Notes: generated by a model not told the origin, from the letters alone. A DNA stretch of 64,000 bases from Tenrec ecaudatus (GCF_050624435.1 NC_134540.1:104809739-104873738), one strand, 5' to 3'; positions 10,440 to 21,989 are shown, counted from the stretch's first letter. Program-made: numbers and translations.

Positions 10440-11340
10440 TGGCTCTTGAGCAGGTGTTGTGTGTCATTGAGTCAATTCCAACTTACAGCAACTGTGTTAG
10501 TCCACGTAGACCAGAGAAACTAACCCAGAGACACCGATAATATGTGTGAGAGAACTTTATATCAAAGAGCCAGGGTACATTAAGAAAACATCCCAGTCTA
10601 GTCCAGATCAAGTCCTTACGTCTGATATTAACCCATATGTCCAATACCAGTCTGAAAATTCTCCTTCAGACTCACACAACGCATGCAATGACACCAAGTA
10701 CAGGAAGATCACAGGCCAGTGGGTGGAAAGTCTTGTGGATCCAATGGCGGTGGAAGCATCTCAGCACTTGGCTCCTTTAGCTCCGGGACTCTGGCTGCCA
10801 TTAGCATAGCTCCCTGTGGCTTGTCAACAGGAATGCCTCATAGGGAGTGAGTGTTTGCCCCACCTCCAGCAAGCTATTTATCTCCTTCGTGCCTTAAAAT
10901 GAGGTCATCAAGCTGCGACCTGATTGACAGACTAAACTCCACCCCTTCACTCTTAATAGTCTCAAGTTGACAACAGATGTAACTACCACAGCAACCTTCT
11001 GCACAACAGAACGAAACCTTGCCTTGTCCCGTAGCCTCCTCACACTTGTTCCTATGCTTGAGCCTGTTATTGGCGGCCAATGTGTCAATCTATCTCTGAG
11101 AGATTTCCTGTTTTTCACTGCCCTCTTTTCTTTGCCAAACATGATGTCCTTCTCCAGGGAGTGATCTCCCCAGATAATATATCCAACGTAATGTAAGGCA
11201 GAGCCTCGCCACCCTTACCTCTAAAGAGCGCTCTGGACGTACATCTTCCAAGAGAGATTTGTTTGTGCTCTTAGCAGTCCATGCCACTTCCAGTAGTCTT
11301 CTCCAGGACCACAGTTCAAACACACCGATTCTTCTTGGCT
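10440..11340 (-). mobile_element. RTE/BovB-like LINE fragment, interrupted by an LTR
   Basis: Read on the minus strand, 11340-10996 encodes the end of an RTE reverse-transcriptase protein. Recognisable pieces are FELWSWRRLLEVAWTAKSTN and, frame-shifted, a GKEKRAVKNRKS-type segment. It resumes at 10487-10440 with the RTE/AfroSINE-type tail (GAGTCAATTCCAACTTACAG). The gap is exactly the LTR at 10493-10990. Stops and frame changes show it is dead. Confidence 0.75.
10493..10990. mobile_element. solo-LTR-like element, 498 bp, with 5-bp target duplication
   Basis: Begins TGTGTTAGTC and ends CTACCACA (TG...CA). It is flanked on both sides by GCAAC (10488-10492 and 10991-10995). The 5-bp duplication and TG/CA ends indicate a solo LTR of an endogenous retrovirus or MaLR-type element. 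Related copies are at 16002-16438 and 36703-37223. No internal retroviral genes are present. Confidence 0.75.
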
Positions 11341-11589
11341 GGCTGAGACAGACAATTCCGTTTCTTGGGGAGCAGAGGAGGGTCCCGGAGCTGTCTCAGA
11401 GATGTTTCAGAGAAGCCAGCCCTGACTCCTTTGCTTCACTGCAGTACCAGCGGGAGTTACAGAGCTGCTTTCTCAGCTCTCTTGTGCCCTTAGTTGGCAA
11501 GAGCAAGCTGGGTTCAAAGGGAAGAGGCTGGGTCAAAGGGAGGAGGAGGCCAAGGCTCAGGAAATGGCCATCCTCGTAGACGCGTACAC

Positions 11590-11680
11590 AACCAAACTTG
11601 TTGTTGTCTAGTTAATTCCAATTTGTGGCAGCCCTGCAGATTACAGACAGCTGTGCTTTCAATGGCTGTAATCAGAAACA
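11590..11680 (-). mobile_element. AfroSINE/RTE tail fragment
   Basis: AACTTGTTGTTGTCTAGTTA and AATTCCAATTTGTGGCAGCC are diverged reverse-complement tail sequence. Confidence 0.5.
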
Positions 11681-11749
11681 ACCGCCTTTGGCTTAATAGT
11701 CAAGTGTAAACTGTGCCATGCACGGACATGGAAGTGGGGTACTGTAGAT

Positions 11750-11890
11750 AGATGACTGTCACCAAGTTGAGTTCAACTCCATGGCCACATGTGTGCAGAG
11801 TTGACCGGCTCCCCAAGGTCTTAATGGGAGCAGATCACCGGGCCTCGCTCCTGCGGCTCTCCTAGGTGGGCTCAAACTGCCAACCTCTGT
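11750..11890 (-). mobile_element. AfroSINE
   Basis: GTTGAGTTCAACTCCATGGC (tail, reverse), then CTAGGTGGGCTCAAACTGCC and AACCTCTGTGCCC. The head is missing. Confidence 0.65.
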
Positions 11891-11957
11891 GCCCTTAACT
11901 TTATACCTTGAAGACACTGCTTTGAAGAAGGATAAACCACAAAATAAAATAAAATAA

Positions 11958-12145
11958 AAACCTTGCTACCATCCAGTCAATTGTGACTCATGGCGACCTT
12001 ATGGGCAGAGAAGAACTACTCATGTGAGTTCCTGAGCCTATACATATTTATGGGAAGAGAAAGCACATTTTTCTTCTGCAGAGTGGCTGGTGTGTTTGAA
12101 CTGTTGACCTTGAAGTTAGCCGCCCGATGGCATGACCCACTATGA
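11958..12145 (-). mobile_element. AfroSINE
   Basis: ACCATCCAGTCAATTGTGAC, TCATGGCGACCTTATGGGC, and further on TGTTTGAACTGTTGACCTTG. An (AAAAT)n run at 11940-11958 adjoins the tail side, as expected for its A-rich end. Confidence 0.7.
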
Positions 12146-12544
12146 CTCCTTCATATCCTGAGGTCCAGCTGGGCCGAGGTACTGAGAGTGTCTCCGGGGA
12201 TGGAAAGTCTCAAGGAATCAGTCCTGAGTCAAGATGGCAGACAGGAGCGACATTGCCCACTGGCCCATGCCAAGAGAAGACGCCCTCTTTGCTTCTTAGA
12301 ACAAAATGCCCTCTCCTTTCTTCATGGGGTCTGCGGTGGAGGCCATGTGCCCCCCAGCCCCTACTGGCCTTCACCTCTTTCCTAGAGTGTCAGAGCTCAA
12401 CTGACACTGAGTTAATTCTGGGTGCTTGGGGAGGGTGGCGGGGGAAGGGGCAATGGTGGCTTAAAGAGGAGTAGCCCAGCCTCTATCCGACATGGTTGAT
12501 GTTACACTAGGGCTCTCACTAATGACACCCTCTTGCTTGTGAGC
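12146..12544. other. intergenic, nothing recognised
   Basis: No gene or repeat recognised. Confidence 0.4.
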
Positions 12545-12680
12545 TGATTCCAGCCGAGTACTTACATATACCTGCGTATCTAATCCTGGCAACACTTCAT
12601 AGCCCTCTATTTACTCCTGTTTACCCAGAAGGAATATGAGGCTCAGAGAGGTTAAGAAACTTGCTTAGCTCAGGTAAAAG
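12545..12680 (-). repeat. MIR fragment
   Basis: GAGGCTCAGAGAGGTTAAGA followed by AACTTGCTTAGCTCAGG is the reverse complement of the MIR core. Confidence 0.65.
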
Positions 12681-13229
12681 GGTTGGGCGAGGGGGCCGCG
12701 GAGTGTGCTCAAAGCCTGTGCTCGCTCTCCTGTGTATTGTGAAAAGTAGAACCCCTCTCTTGGGGTTGTCTCCGGCGGGAGGGCTGGGAGAACCTTTTTG
12801 GGGCTGGACACATCAGTCATAGGAGAAGGGCATTTGCAGTGGGGTTCCTGGCAGCAGGGAGCCTGAAAAGCAGCCCGGTGTATCCGATTGGCAAAACAAC
12901 CCGGAGGCCGGCCATAAAGGCTATATTTATATCAGAGGACAACCAAGAGGTCTTATGTTCTGTCTGCTTGATCAGTAGTCCCTGCCCCGACCATGTTTGG
13001 AAAAGGTTTCAGACTCAGTTGGAAAGAATACTTAAGTTGATTAGCAATGTCTGCCATAGACCAGGGAGAAGGCAGTACGGGTTATTCAGAATGCATTTTC
13101 ATTTCCTAGCTCAGAGGAAAATGATCTGGCATGTGCGAAGGAGGAGCGGAGTGATGAGAGAAACCTGACCCAGGGAAAGCCAAACAGAAAGTTCTGGAAC
13201 CCAGGAAAGATAGATTTCAACTTGCTACT
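12681..13229. other. intergenic, nothing recognised
   Basis: A 109-codon plus-strand frame at 12839-13168 starts at GTG and has no recognisable content. Confidence 0.4.
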
Positions 13230-13350
13230 TAGTATGTCCTGAATGTTTTATAAATATTAATGGAGTCTTCACAACAACCCTATGCTACAGGGACTCAAAT
13301 TTCCCCTTTATACAACTAGAACAAGAGAAATCCAGCGAGACTAGGTAAAC
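13230..13350 (-). repeat. MIR/L2-type ancient fragment
   Basis: CTTCACAACAACCCTATGCT and the following TTTCCCCTTTATACAACTAG resemble the reverse complement of a MIR tail. Confidence 0.5.
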
Positions 13351-13557
13351 CTGGGACTAACGACTGATTAATTAAATGGCAGTGGGCGCGGGTTCCATGA
13401 GCATAATTTTAGGAATGATCACAATGTGTTTGAGCCATGTGCTGGGCGTGTGTGTCTGGCCCCTCCACGAGAGTGCACTTCTGGGAGCGGGACTCAGTTA
13501 TGCATCAAGAGAACGCTGCTCATCAATTCCTTTACTTCTTCAGGCAGTCAGCACACA

Positions 13558-13870
13558 GCTTTTTAGCAGTTTTATTGGCAACTTCATCCACATGTCGCAC
13601 AATTCGATAATTCTGTCACATCACAAAGAGTTGTACAATCATTACCACAATTCCAGAATGTTTTCTTCTTCCTTGTACTCCTTGTTATTCGTGTAATTAT
13701 TTTTTGTTCTAATGGTGGCAAAAACATACACAGCAAAACATTCTCCAATTCAACCACCTCTACATGTGTAATTCAGTGCCCTTGATTATACTCTTCGTGG
13801 TGTCCAACCATTATTGATAAGCTTTTCCAAGTTATTCCACCTCCATTGATATAGACTCAATGCCCCCTAA
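13558..13870 (-). repeat. ancient L1 (L1M-type) 3' fragments
   Basis: Two similar AT-rich pieces lie in succession: AGAGTTGTACAATCATTACC at about 13627, then GTGTAATTCAGTGCCCTTGA and GTCCAACCATTATTG. Both look like the reverse complement of an old L1 3' end. Confidence 0.5.
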
Positions 13871-14699
13871 GCGACAGCTCCGCCTCCTTCACCTGTGGCC
13901 ACAGAACTTATTTAAGGGCAGGCACCACACTAGAGACCAGGGATGAGCAAAGTGACAACCTTCTGTCTCTGGAGTTGAGTTGCAACCTCAAAAGAAGGTG
14001 GTGGAGACAAACGTCACTGGTCTTCTCTCAATTTGACATCAATGTCCATCCCACAAAGACAATGCCAAAACTCACCGACTGCAATTGTGCTTTGTCCATC
14101 CCCCACCTCATCCTGTGTGAGAAAATAAACCTGTATCCCTGACTCTCCTCTTATTTCACCCACCCAGGACTTGTGTGCCTCTGAGGCCGAGCTTATGTTG
14201 AACGTGGGCAAGCCCTTTGGGTATAGAGCTGATGGCAGAATGGCTGAATTCCCACCTCGTGAGACGACACTGTTCCATCCTCGTTGGCTATATGAAGCGT
14301 CTCAGGCAGTATGTTAGATGACCACTGCTACTACATTTGCCTTCTGGTACTGCTTTGAAGGCTTGTCTGTAGTGTGCTGCTTCGAAGCAAAAATTATCCC
14401 ACAAAGGGTCAGAGAGCCGCCCTCCTCCACGCCTCCCTTCACACCAGGCCCAGGTGTGTAAACAGAGCAGATGGGCCCTCCACCCTGCGGGAGGAGTCCA
14501 GAGAGGGGCCAGCTGGAGGGAAACATTACATTTTTCCAGAACATTTTTCCTACCGCCAAGGCTTTGTCTCAGAAACTCCCTGGACTCCTTTCCTGAGTCT
14601 CTGGAACTACAGGGGCGCTCGGTCGAAAGACCTGCAGAGATCTTTTCTCTCAGAAGAGAAGACAGCTCTTTCTGAGGACATACAGGGAGGCAGGCATCT
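13871..14699. other. intergenic, nothing recognised
   Basis: A 153-codon minus-strand frame (14288-14749) overlaps a SINE and 129 open codons on the opposite strand. No protein family is recognisable. Confidence 0.4.
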
Positions 14700-14855
14700 C
14701 CGGCTGGGGCACTTGGCTGCTGATGGAAAGGTTGGAGGGTCAAGTCCACCCGGAAGCGCCTGAGAAGAAAGGCCTGGTGATCCCTTGGAAGCGCAGTTCT
14801 CTGTCACACTGGGAGCCGTCATGAGGTGGGATTGACCCCATAGAGGGCTACTGCT
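14700..14855 (+). mobile_element. AfroSINE
   Basis: GGGGCACTTGGCTGCTGATG, GAGGGTCAAGTCCACCCGGA and GGGATTGACCCCATAGAGGG follow the family order, with heavy divergence. Confidence 0.6.
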
Positions 14856-15249
14856 TACAGGGAGGGGACGGCCGAGCAGGGAGACTGGAATGTAGGTGAC
14901 TTCCTTGCCAATCTTGGGGCACTTTCGACTTCCTGTGGAGAAAGGCTGCAGCAGCAGCAGGAGGCACAAGTCAGAGGGAGCCCTTTGGCGGCGCAAGCCC
15001 ATCACCCTGACAGCTGGGTGTTGGAACATAAAAGTTATCTGCGAGGGCCTCCTCTCTCGTCAGGGACTTAACCACATGATGGCCCGAAGCGGTGTTAAAG
15101 TTGGATACTTAAGGAAAACTGTAAACACTAAAATAACTAAAACTCGCCCGTCATCTCATCATCCAAACACAGCAATTGCTAACATTTTGTACACTTTTCT
15201 TCTACCCTGGCAGTGCCCTTGTCACTTGGCTGTAATCATACTGATATCA
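14856..15249. other. intergenic, nothing recognised
   Basis: No gene or repeat recognised. Confidence 0.4.
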
Positions 15250-15440
15250 TAATATCAACTGACCTTTGTCCAGTGCCGATCATGTTCCAGGCACTGTTCT
15301 ACAGAGATATGAACTCATTAAGTCTCAAGACCGTCATATGTGTTGTCGTCCAGTCCACTTATTACCCCGTTTTATAGAAACTAAAACCGAGGCCCAGGGA
15401 GGTTAGTAACTTGCTCAAGATAACTCAGCGGATGAGCAGT
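15250..15440 (-). repeat. MIR
   Basis: GTTCCAGGCACTGTTCTACA, then GAGGCCCAGGGAGGTTAGTA and ACTTGCTCAAGATAACTCAG, the reverse-complement MIR layout. Confidence 0.75.
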
Positions 15441-15469
15441 CCAGTCGTGAAGTCTAGCTCCACATTCTA

Positions 15470-15680
15470 TACATGCAGCTTGTCGGCAGTTCAAAACCAC
15501 CGCCTGCTTCGACAGAGGACGTGAACTGCCCAATAGGCTTTTTTGTTTTAAGCTAAGTTTTTGTTCTGGTCAGTTATTTTATATGCACCTCATCCACCCA
15601 CCCACCCATCGTTTGGTGGTTTCGAACTGCTCACCAAGCGGTTAGCAGCCTCACACATAACCACTACACCACCTGGCACC
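15470..15680. mobile_element. two AfroSINE fragments in opposite orientation
   Basis: A plus-strand piece (CGGCAGTTCAAAACCACCGC, about 15484) faces a minus-strand piece (GTTTCGAACTGCTCACCAAG, then AACCACTACACCACCTGGCA, 15620-15680). Confidence 0.65.
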
Positions 15681-15726
15681 AGGTAGGGAGACGATTTTTA
15701 CTCCAAGAAAAGAGAATCGTGCCTGC

Positions 15727-15925
15727 TAGGGTTTTCTGGTGGCAGAGTGGATTATGTTGGGCTGCTAGCTGCCGAGGTGAGCTCTTTGAAACCACCAGCT
15801 TCTCTGAGGGAGAAAAAGGAGGCTTTCTAGTCCTGTAAAGAGGTACAATCCTGGAAACTCCCCGGGGCAGTTTCACCCTGCCCTATAAGTGCCCCATGAG
15901 TCAGAAGGGACTCAGTGGTAGTCAC
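15727..15925 (+). mobile_element. AfroSINE, near full length
   Basis: TTCTGGTGGCAGAGTGGATT, GTTGGGCTGCTAGCTGCCGA, CTTTGAAACCACCAGC, AAAGGAGGCTTTCTAGTCCT, GGGGCAGTTTCACCCTGCCC and ATGAGTCAGAAGGGACTCAG are all in order. Confidence 0.85.
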
Positions 15926-16001
15926 TTGTTGTTTTTAAATATTTACAGCTATCACCTGGTCTTCCTCCCAATCTTTCTCTCTTAAGAGATTATCCAGTGA
16001 T

Positions 16002-16438
16002 ACTCATATATGTATAAGAAAGAACTTTAAGATGATTTTTAAAAATAAAGTAAAATAAAATAAAGAGCGTTATATCAAGAAGTAATTATTTATCAAGAAA
16101 ATGTCCCAGCCCAGTCCATCTCAAGTACTAAGGCTGATAGTAGAGGGTCCATCAGACCCTCTTCAGACTCGCGCAGTCACAAGCAATGATGCAGAATGCC
16201 GGAAGACCCCAGGTTGGTGGGTGTGGAGTGGATCCAGTGGAGGTGGATGCATCACAGGGCTCTGGCAACAATCAGGGTCTGCCCTGGGAAGGTGAAGGCT
16301 GAGAGAAGGGGCGGTTCCTCCTTAGGTGGCCACGCCCACAAGGAGGCACCATCAGGCTGTGACCTGATTGACAGGTTGAATACCACCCCGACACGTCTAT
16401 ATATCTTCAGGTTGACATGGAATTAAGTAACTACCACA
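16002..16438. mobile_element. LTR-like copy of the 10493-10990 family, 5' end missing
   Basis: Shares ACTCATATATGTATAAGAAA, GCTGTGACCTGATTGACAGG and the CTACCACA end with the 10.5-kb and 36.7-kb copies, but lacks the first ~40 bases. An (AAAAT)-type run at 16040-16062 disrupts it. GTGAT lies on both sides (15997-16001 and 16439-16443); this may be a real 5-bp duplication or chance. Confidence 0.65.
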
Positions 16439-16443
16439 GTGAT

Positions 16444-18439
16444 GCACCAAGACAGAGTAGAAGTCTTTCATAGAATTCCAGAAACAGGCCGTCTTTTCCG
16501 GAACAGCCAGCTTCCTCTTTCTGCTCTTGGGGTTGCAGCACCACCAGGTGTCCTTGAAACATGGGAATGTCAGTCAGCCATGTAGCACACTCTCTTGTGC
16601 CATTTAATCACTGCCTCTCAGTGTTCCGTGCATCTGCGATCTGAGGTCCTCGTCTGACTCAGATCCCAGAGCAGTGACCAACCAGAGGTCTTGCAACCCA
16701 AGACAAATCTCCGTCAGCAAAGGTTCCGTCAGCTCTCTGGGGAAGTCCTGGCCTGGCCCTCAAGTGAGGAGAGCAGCTCCCCTCCCTTCATTCCCGACTT
16801 GGAAGCACGTTGTCCCTGATGGAGAAAGGGGTGAAGGAGGAGATTAGGAAAGGGGGTAGAGGTGAAGGAAGTGTACCTTGTTTACAGGAGGCAGGGTCAG
16901 GGGCAAGCCGGAGGAGCGCCTCACAAAGGTGCCTCAAAGTCCTGCTGGGCTCTCAAGAGAAGCATGTTCTTAGCTTGGCTTTTGTGGGCCATGGCACAAG
17001 ATAGCCAATGCAGGGCTTACCTTGGGGCATCATGGGACATGCAGGAGTTGTCATTAGGTGTTTCTTTAGCTCACTTTTGATGAAACATGGACCCTGTGGT
17101 TCAAATAGCCTGAGGTCTTCAGATGATGCTAGGACAAATACTGCTTTTTATTGCTGACATATTCTAAGAATACAAAAGAAGAAGAGATTCACAGAATAAT
17201 AGGCATGAAGCATAGCACTGCTGCCGAAGAGCCAAACCTTTTTTCTGAAATTGAACTATGTTGGTGGGCAATGAGCTCTATAAGCATGCCTTAGTTTAAA
17301 AATGAAAAAGGAGACATTTCAACATGACTATTCCAACCTCTTTTGTAAGCAGCCGGGGATGCAAATATATCCAAAGTTAGAAATCATGGAGACTGATACA
17401 ATCAATCAACTGTTTTGCTTGTAAGATCATTGTATGTAGCCCCAAACATAATTATGGAAACATAATGATTTTAAATTTGTCTCAAATTGTATTATAGTAA
17501 GTCTCCTAAATCATATTATAGGATTGTATCTTACACATTTAATTTGAGGAGTATCTACAAAATAAGGGGTTGGACTGGAGTATAATTGAGCAGTATTTAG
17601 TATTTATTTATCAATTAGGTAATTCTAAGATCCAGCCAGGATCTAGAACTACTGGACTAGGTGATATGCCTGGAGTCCTTTTCTGATCTTTCTTTTTTGG
17701 CTCCTCAAATGCTGTGATTGTTTATAATCCTAATTTTGAAATTAAGGTCAATGGGAAAGTCAGATTCACTTTGCAGAAAGGCTCCTGGGAGAAAAGCCTC
17801 GGAGTTCTGTTCCTCCCGGAGAGTTCTACTCTTTCCTTTAAGATCGCCAAGGGTTGGCAATGACTCACGGACACCTGACGATGACGAGAGTGGATGCTGA
17901 GAGTACCACAAATAGGTGGGGGGAACGTGCCGGGCTGCTAACTGAGAAAGGGCGGAGGCTTGGATCTAATCAGAGAGCCCTGAAGGAAGAGTTGACCTGG
18001 CCATCTCCTTCTGGAGCAGGCCTCTATTCTGACCAATCCGGGCTTGCCAGGAGTCCAAAGATACTTGACAGCAACTTGTCATTAATCGTCCATTGGGGGA
18101 GGGGGGGAGCCTCATAGAAATTCTATGGACGAATGGTGTCAGACCATGGTCATGGGCTTCTGAAGTCATGGCCATGCCCGCCAAGGGACCCTTACCTTTG
18201 AAAACTGTGTCCCCAGAACCAACCAGTTCTTACAAGGCTGCTCAGCTTTGGAAATGGCTGTCCTTTTCTTTGTGTGAGAGCTATACTCCCCGCCCCCCAA
18301 AAACTCAAATGACTGCTCCCAAGGAGTATCGTGGCACTGAGATGCCAAGGCCGAAACCCAACAGGAATCAGGCAGGAAATAGAAAGATCCAGGCGTGGTA
18401 GTCAGATCTTTGAAGGACAAGCGAAAGAAGGAACAGCAC
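16444..18439. other. intergenic, mostly unique
   Basis: 17,100-17,700 is AT-rich and repeat-free. Possible SINE traces near 17,930 are too diverged to call. No gene seen. Confidence 0.4.
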
Positions 18440-19260
18440 CATCAGAAACGTGCATGTCCAGAGGTATTTATTTTAAAGTTTGGGAAAAAGTAAAACTCAT
18501 GCCCTGGGGCTTCTGAAAGTATGTACAAAATACAATAATTAAATTAAGTCCAGCAGTTAAAATTCCTCCTAAAAAGCAAAGGCTGGAGTGCTTCCCAATG
18601 GGGAATGCTGGACTTAAAAGAAAGGTTTCACTCCGTGGCCTGAAGGTCAACAAACCGGGACTCTGCGGGAATGTATAAAATTTCTTAAAGGAGTCCTCCG
18701 GCCTTTTGTTTTGCGGAAAGAAAATAAAAGAGTAAAAGGGACAGGTTTCGAAAATTCCAAAAATGAAGGTGCAGTCCTAAAATCATCCTGATTTTTATGA
18801 ACGCTGCACCAGAGGCTATGAAAACATGCTCTCCACTCTGCACGCTAATCTAACACACATGCACGCCGAGGAGGAAATGGGCCGATGGCGTTGCGTTTGA
18901 ACAAACAGGGAAGAATGTGTTCCTTTTCAGAGCCAGTGCGTGCAAGTTTGTGACCCATTCAGGGTGACCCATTTGGGAAGTAGTTATGTATTCTCAGGAA
19001 GACACCTCCAAGTTAAAATTCCTTATAGGGTGCGTGCGCGCGCACACACACACACATCACTTTATTTAAAAAAAGGCTTTTTTACAAGGACAAGGTTTAA
19101 GAATGTTTTTTCTTTTTGGGGGGTGGGGGAGGGAAAGGTCACAATCTTAGTAATCTAAAGTGGCATGCTTATCATAAGCATATCCTAATGCTTATCAAAG
19201 GAAAACATTTTTCGGGTCATAATTATATATTAATATCCCTAAATAAAGGAATACGGTTAA
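18440..19260. promoter_or_regulatory. candidate conserved non-coding block
   Basis: AT-rich and free of recognisable repeats except a GC/CA run at 19033-19056. A perfect 12-bp inverted repeat (TTAAGTCCAGCA at 18544-18555, TGCTGGACTTAA at 18606-18617) could form a hairpin with a 50-base loop. Conservation was not tested. Confidence 0.25.
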
Positions 19261-19559
19261 CAGTAGGCTAGATCAGAACATATCCTCTAAAGCAGTATTA
19301 TTTCTGTACACCATTCTAGATCATCCCACGAGATCATCCCAGGCCCCACACTTATCCAACATCTCCTAACACATAACCAATAAACCAGGTTTCCAGAGCT
19401 GTCGTCTGTACTGCTCACTTCGAATCTGAATCTTGGCTTTGCAGTAAGACAGCATGAATGCACCGAAGGACATTAGAAAAAGCCGTTTGGGCAGCAATAT
19501 TTATTTGACTGCTAACTAGCAGCCTCCTGGGCATTTCTGAAATATGAGCTGTCCTATGC
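19261..19559. other. intergenic, nothing recognised
   Basis: Short AT-rich stretch with no recognised feature. Confidence 0.4.
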
Positions 19560-19745
19560 AAGCCCTGGCATCATAGTGTTGACGAGTTGGGCTGTGATTT
19601 GACAGGTCAGCAGTTCGAAGCCACCAGCTGCTTGGGGAGAAAGGGCTTTCTACTCTGTAAACAGCCCCGTGAAATCACGGGCAGTTCTACCCTGCCCTAT
19701 AGGGTCATTATGAGTCAGCACCGACCAGATAGTAGTGAGTTAGCA
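19560..19745 (+). mobile_element. AfroSINE, near full length
   Basis: AGCCCTGGCATCATAGTGTT, GGTCAGCAGTTCGAAGCCAC, CGGGCAGTTCTACCCTGCCC and TATGAGTCAGCACCGACCAG span head to tail. One of the best-preserved copies in the window. Confidence 0.9.
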
Positions 19746-20509
19746 AGCAAGTTCTCTACAGCAAAACGGGGCACTTCCTGACCCAAGATCACAGTCAAGA
19801 AGGGTCAGAATTCGGAACCCAGAGTTGGGGCGGAGTGGTGGTGGGGGAATTAAACTCAATCTGATGGTTTTCTTCTTGACTTTTGTTGCTTATTCTTGGA
19901 AGTTGAGGGGAGGAGGAAGGACGAGAAGGCAGTATTACAGGACAAGGAAGAGGGGAGAGGAAGTGGAAAGGCAGGAGGAGGAAAGAATGGGGGGTGATGC
20001 CTTTGGCCAGGAGCGAGCAGAGGTTCCCCGTAAGCACATCCTTGTTATGTCAGGTCTCTGCCCTGCTCCTTCATCTTTCCATGGGGACTTACAGCCCAAG
20101 ACATCCCTCAGCCATTCAGTCCAGCCCCGCCAGTGGCCCAGCCTGTGAACTCAGCTGGTGATTGGTTGAAGCGGGAGGTTGTTCAGGGGCCTGCTGGGGC
20201 AGGTAGGACAAGGAAGCAAAGGGCCAGGCTGAATGTGCCTAGTGGTGACTTTCCTCTCTGCACTGATGGACTGGTCGTTTGAATGGTAATAAGTTCAAAT
20301 ATCACTGGAGGAGTCTGGCTCTGCCTCTTGGAGAAGCAGTTGTAGAGAAAGAGACTTCAACTTCTTTCTCGTGAGAGTCTCTTAGAGCTTTCTTACTCGA
20401 CAGTATAGCTTCCTAAATGTATTTGGCCTACCTCCCCCTTTTCAGGAAAAATGTTACTCAGCACCCCCTCGGCAGTGAAAAATGTTTGTACTTTACCCAT
20501 ATAAACCAA
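19746..20509. other. intergenic, nothing recognised
   Basis: A purine-rich stretch at 19,900-20,000 gives low-complexity frames. No gene seen. Confidence 0.4.
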
Positions 20510-20690
20510 ATTCAAAATCAAACCTGAATCACTGCTGGCGAGTCGGAGCTGATGTGTGGCCACCCTGTAGAACTGTCCCAGTGGATTGTCCCAGTGGATT
20601 GCCAAGACTGACAAGAGAACGTCCGGCCATTCCAGGATGCCTCCATCCATGTAGGTATCTCCTTTGGCAGTCACCCTGAATTATTATCCC
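20510..20690 (-). mobile_element. AfroSINE tail fragment with a 13-bp tandem duplication
   Basis: AATCACTGCTGGCGAGTCGG and CCACCCTGTAGAACTGTCCC are the reverse-complement tail. GTCCCAGTGGATT occurs twice in direct succession at about 20576-20601. Confidence 0.65.
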
Positions 20691-21134
20691 AGCTCCTGCC
20701 CTCGGGGGTGATATCTCCCACTTGGGGAAACACTGCTCTACAGAATGGATAGGGTGGGGAAATGCACATGCAACCATTTATGGGACGGGTTCTCAGGCAC
20801 AGAGCCCTGTGACTTCGAGCAGCAGACACCAGATTAGACCCGTAGAGACTTCAGTGTTTTGACTGCTGCGTGACCTAACGTGAGTCGCCTACCAGGCCCA
20901 ACAGTGCACAGCCCTGGGAGATACCGTTCATACGGCATTGTAGCTGTGCGTTCTCCCATGTGGATGGCGCCCTCTTTGTAATCCTGCTGGGTGTCAGTGT
21001 CGTCTTCATCTACAAAATGGGTGCTGGGGGTTTGGAGAGAGAATGATTCGAGGTGTCAGAATATCTCCAGCCCAGAGAGCAATTTCCATGCATGGTCTGG
21101 GAATGAGGGAAAAGATTCTTCACAACCAAAGTGA
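20691..21134. other. intergenic, nothing recognised
   Basis: No gene or repeat recognised. Confidence 0.4.
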
Positions 21135-21569
21135 GTGAACCACAAAGCTTGCCTGGAATGTCCGTGGCTGGTGGGGTGTGCCTCAACATTCCTGAGGGCG
21201 GGCTCCACCATTCATTTGTCTTCCTGTGAGGAGGGCCTATCCTCATCTACCAATAGACATAAAGGAGAAAAAAAAAACTCACTTTAATGCAAATTCACTC
21301 TCCGACCTCTCCTTCAGCACATGTTCAGCATCTGGAAGAAAATAGACCCATTATGCTCACTGCCATTGGGTCGATGCTGACTCACAGAACCCCACAGGAC
21401 AGGGTAGAACTGCCCCGTGAGGCTCTAAGACTGCAACACTTTACAGAAGTACAGAACCCCCATCTCTCCGTCTTGGAGAAGCTGGTGGTTTCAAACCACT
21501 GACCTTGTGGATCGCAGCCCAACTTATAACCACCAGCCACGGACATTCCAGGCAAGCTTTGTGGTTCAC
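21135..21569. repeat. perfect 39-bp inverted repeat, 357-bp spacer
   Basis: The arm at 21135-21173 starts GTGAACCACAAAGCTTGCCT, and the arm at 21531-21569 is its exact reverse complement. The right arm interrupts the head of the AfroSINE at 21350-21600, where the normal SINE sequence resumes with CATTACGCCA. The left arm lies in non-repeat sequence. The right arm therefore looks like a templated inverted copy of the left. Confidence 0.9.
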
Positions 21570-21600
21570 CCATTACGCCAGCCACCAGGGTTCCTTTGAA
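21350..21600 (-). mobile_element. AfroSINE carrying a ~39-bp foreign insert
   Basis: CACTGCCATTGGGTCGATGC (tail, reverse), AGGACAGGGTAGAACTGCCC, GGTGGTTTCAAACCACTGAC and CAGCCCAACTTATAACC are canonical. The inverted insert follows at 21531-21569, then CATTACGCCAGCCACCAGGG. Confidence 0.85.
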
Positions 21601-21989
21601 GTACTTAAGTTCATTTGATCATCGCTCACAGATCAGGTTCTGGAAGAACATGCTGCTGATAGATTTTAAAGAGCAGAGTCCTCTTGATCAATGTCTGCTA
21701 AAGGAGAAGGAATCAGGATTGGGCCGAAGTCAACCTGCCACGCTCACCCCACAGTCTCCCCTAGCTTCCCTGGGAGCCCAGGAACAAAAAAGGCTCATCA
21801 GGGTGTCCTAATTGGTCAGACTCACTTACTCACCAAGGGAGGCTGGCCTCTTGGAAGGGGAGACCTTGGGTGGGACAGACTGCAGGGGCTGACAGCTGAG
21901 GTTGTCAGCCATCTCACTCTTTTCAGGCAGGCAAGTGGGAGTCCCAGGAGGGGATAGGTGTGGCCTGTGATTTCTCAAATCCTCACGAA
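21601..21989. other. intergenic, nothing recognised
   Basis: No gene or repeat recognised. Confidence 0.4.

Noticed and set aside
14288-14749. 153-codon minus-strand frame
   Set aside because: Overlaps an AfroSINE and a 129-codon frame on the other strand. No family resemblance.
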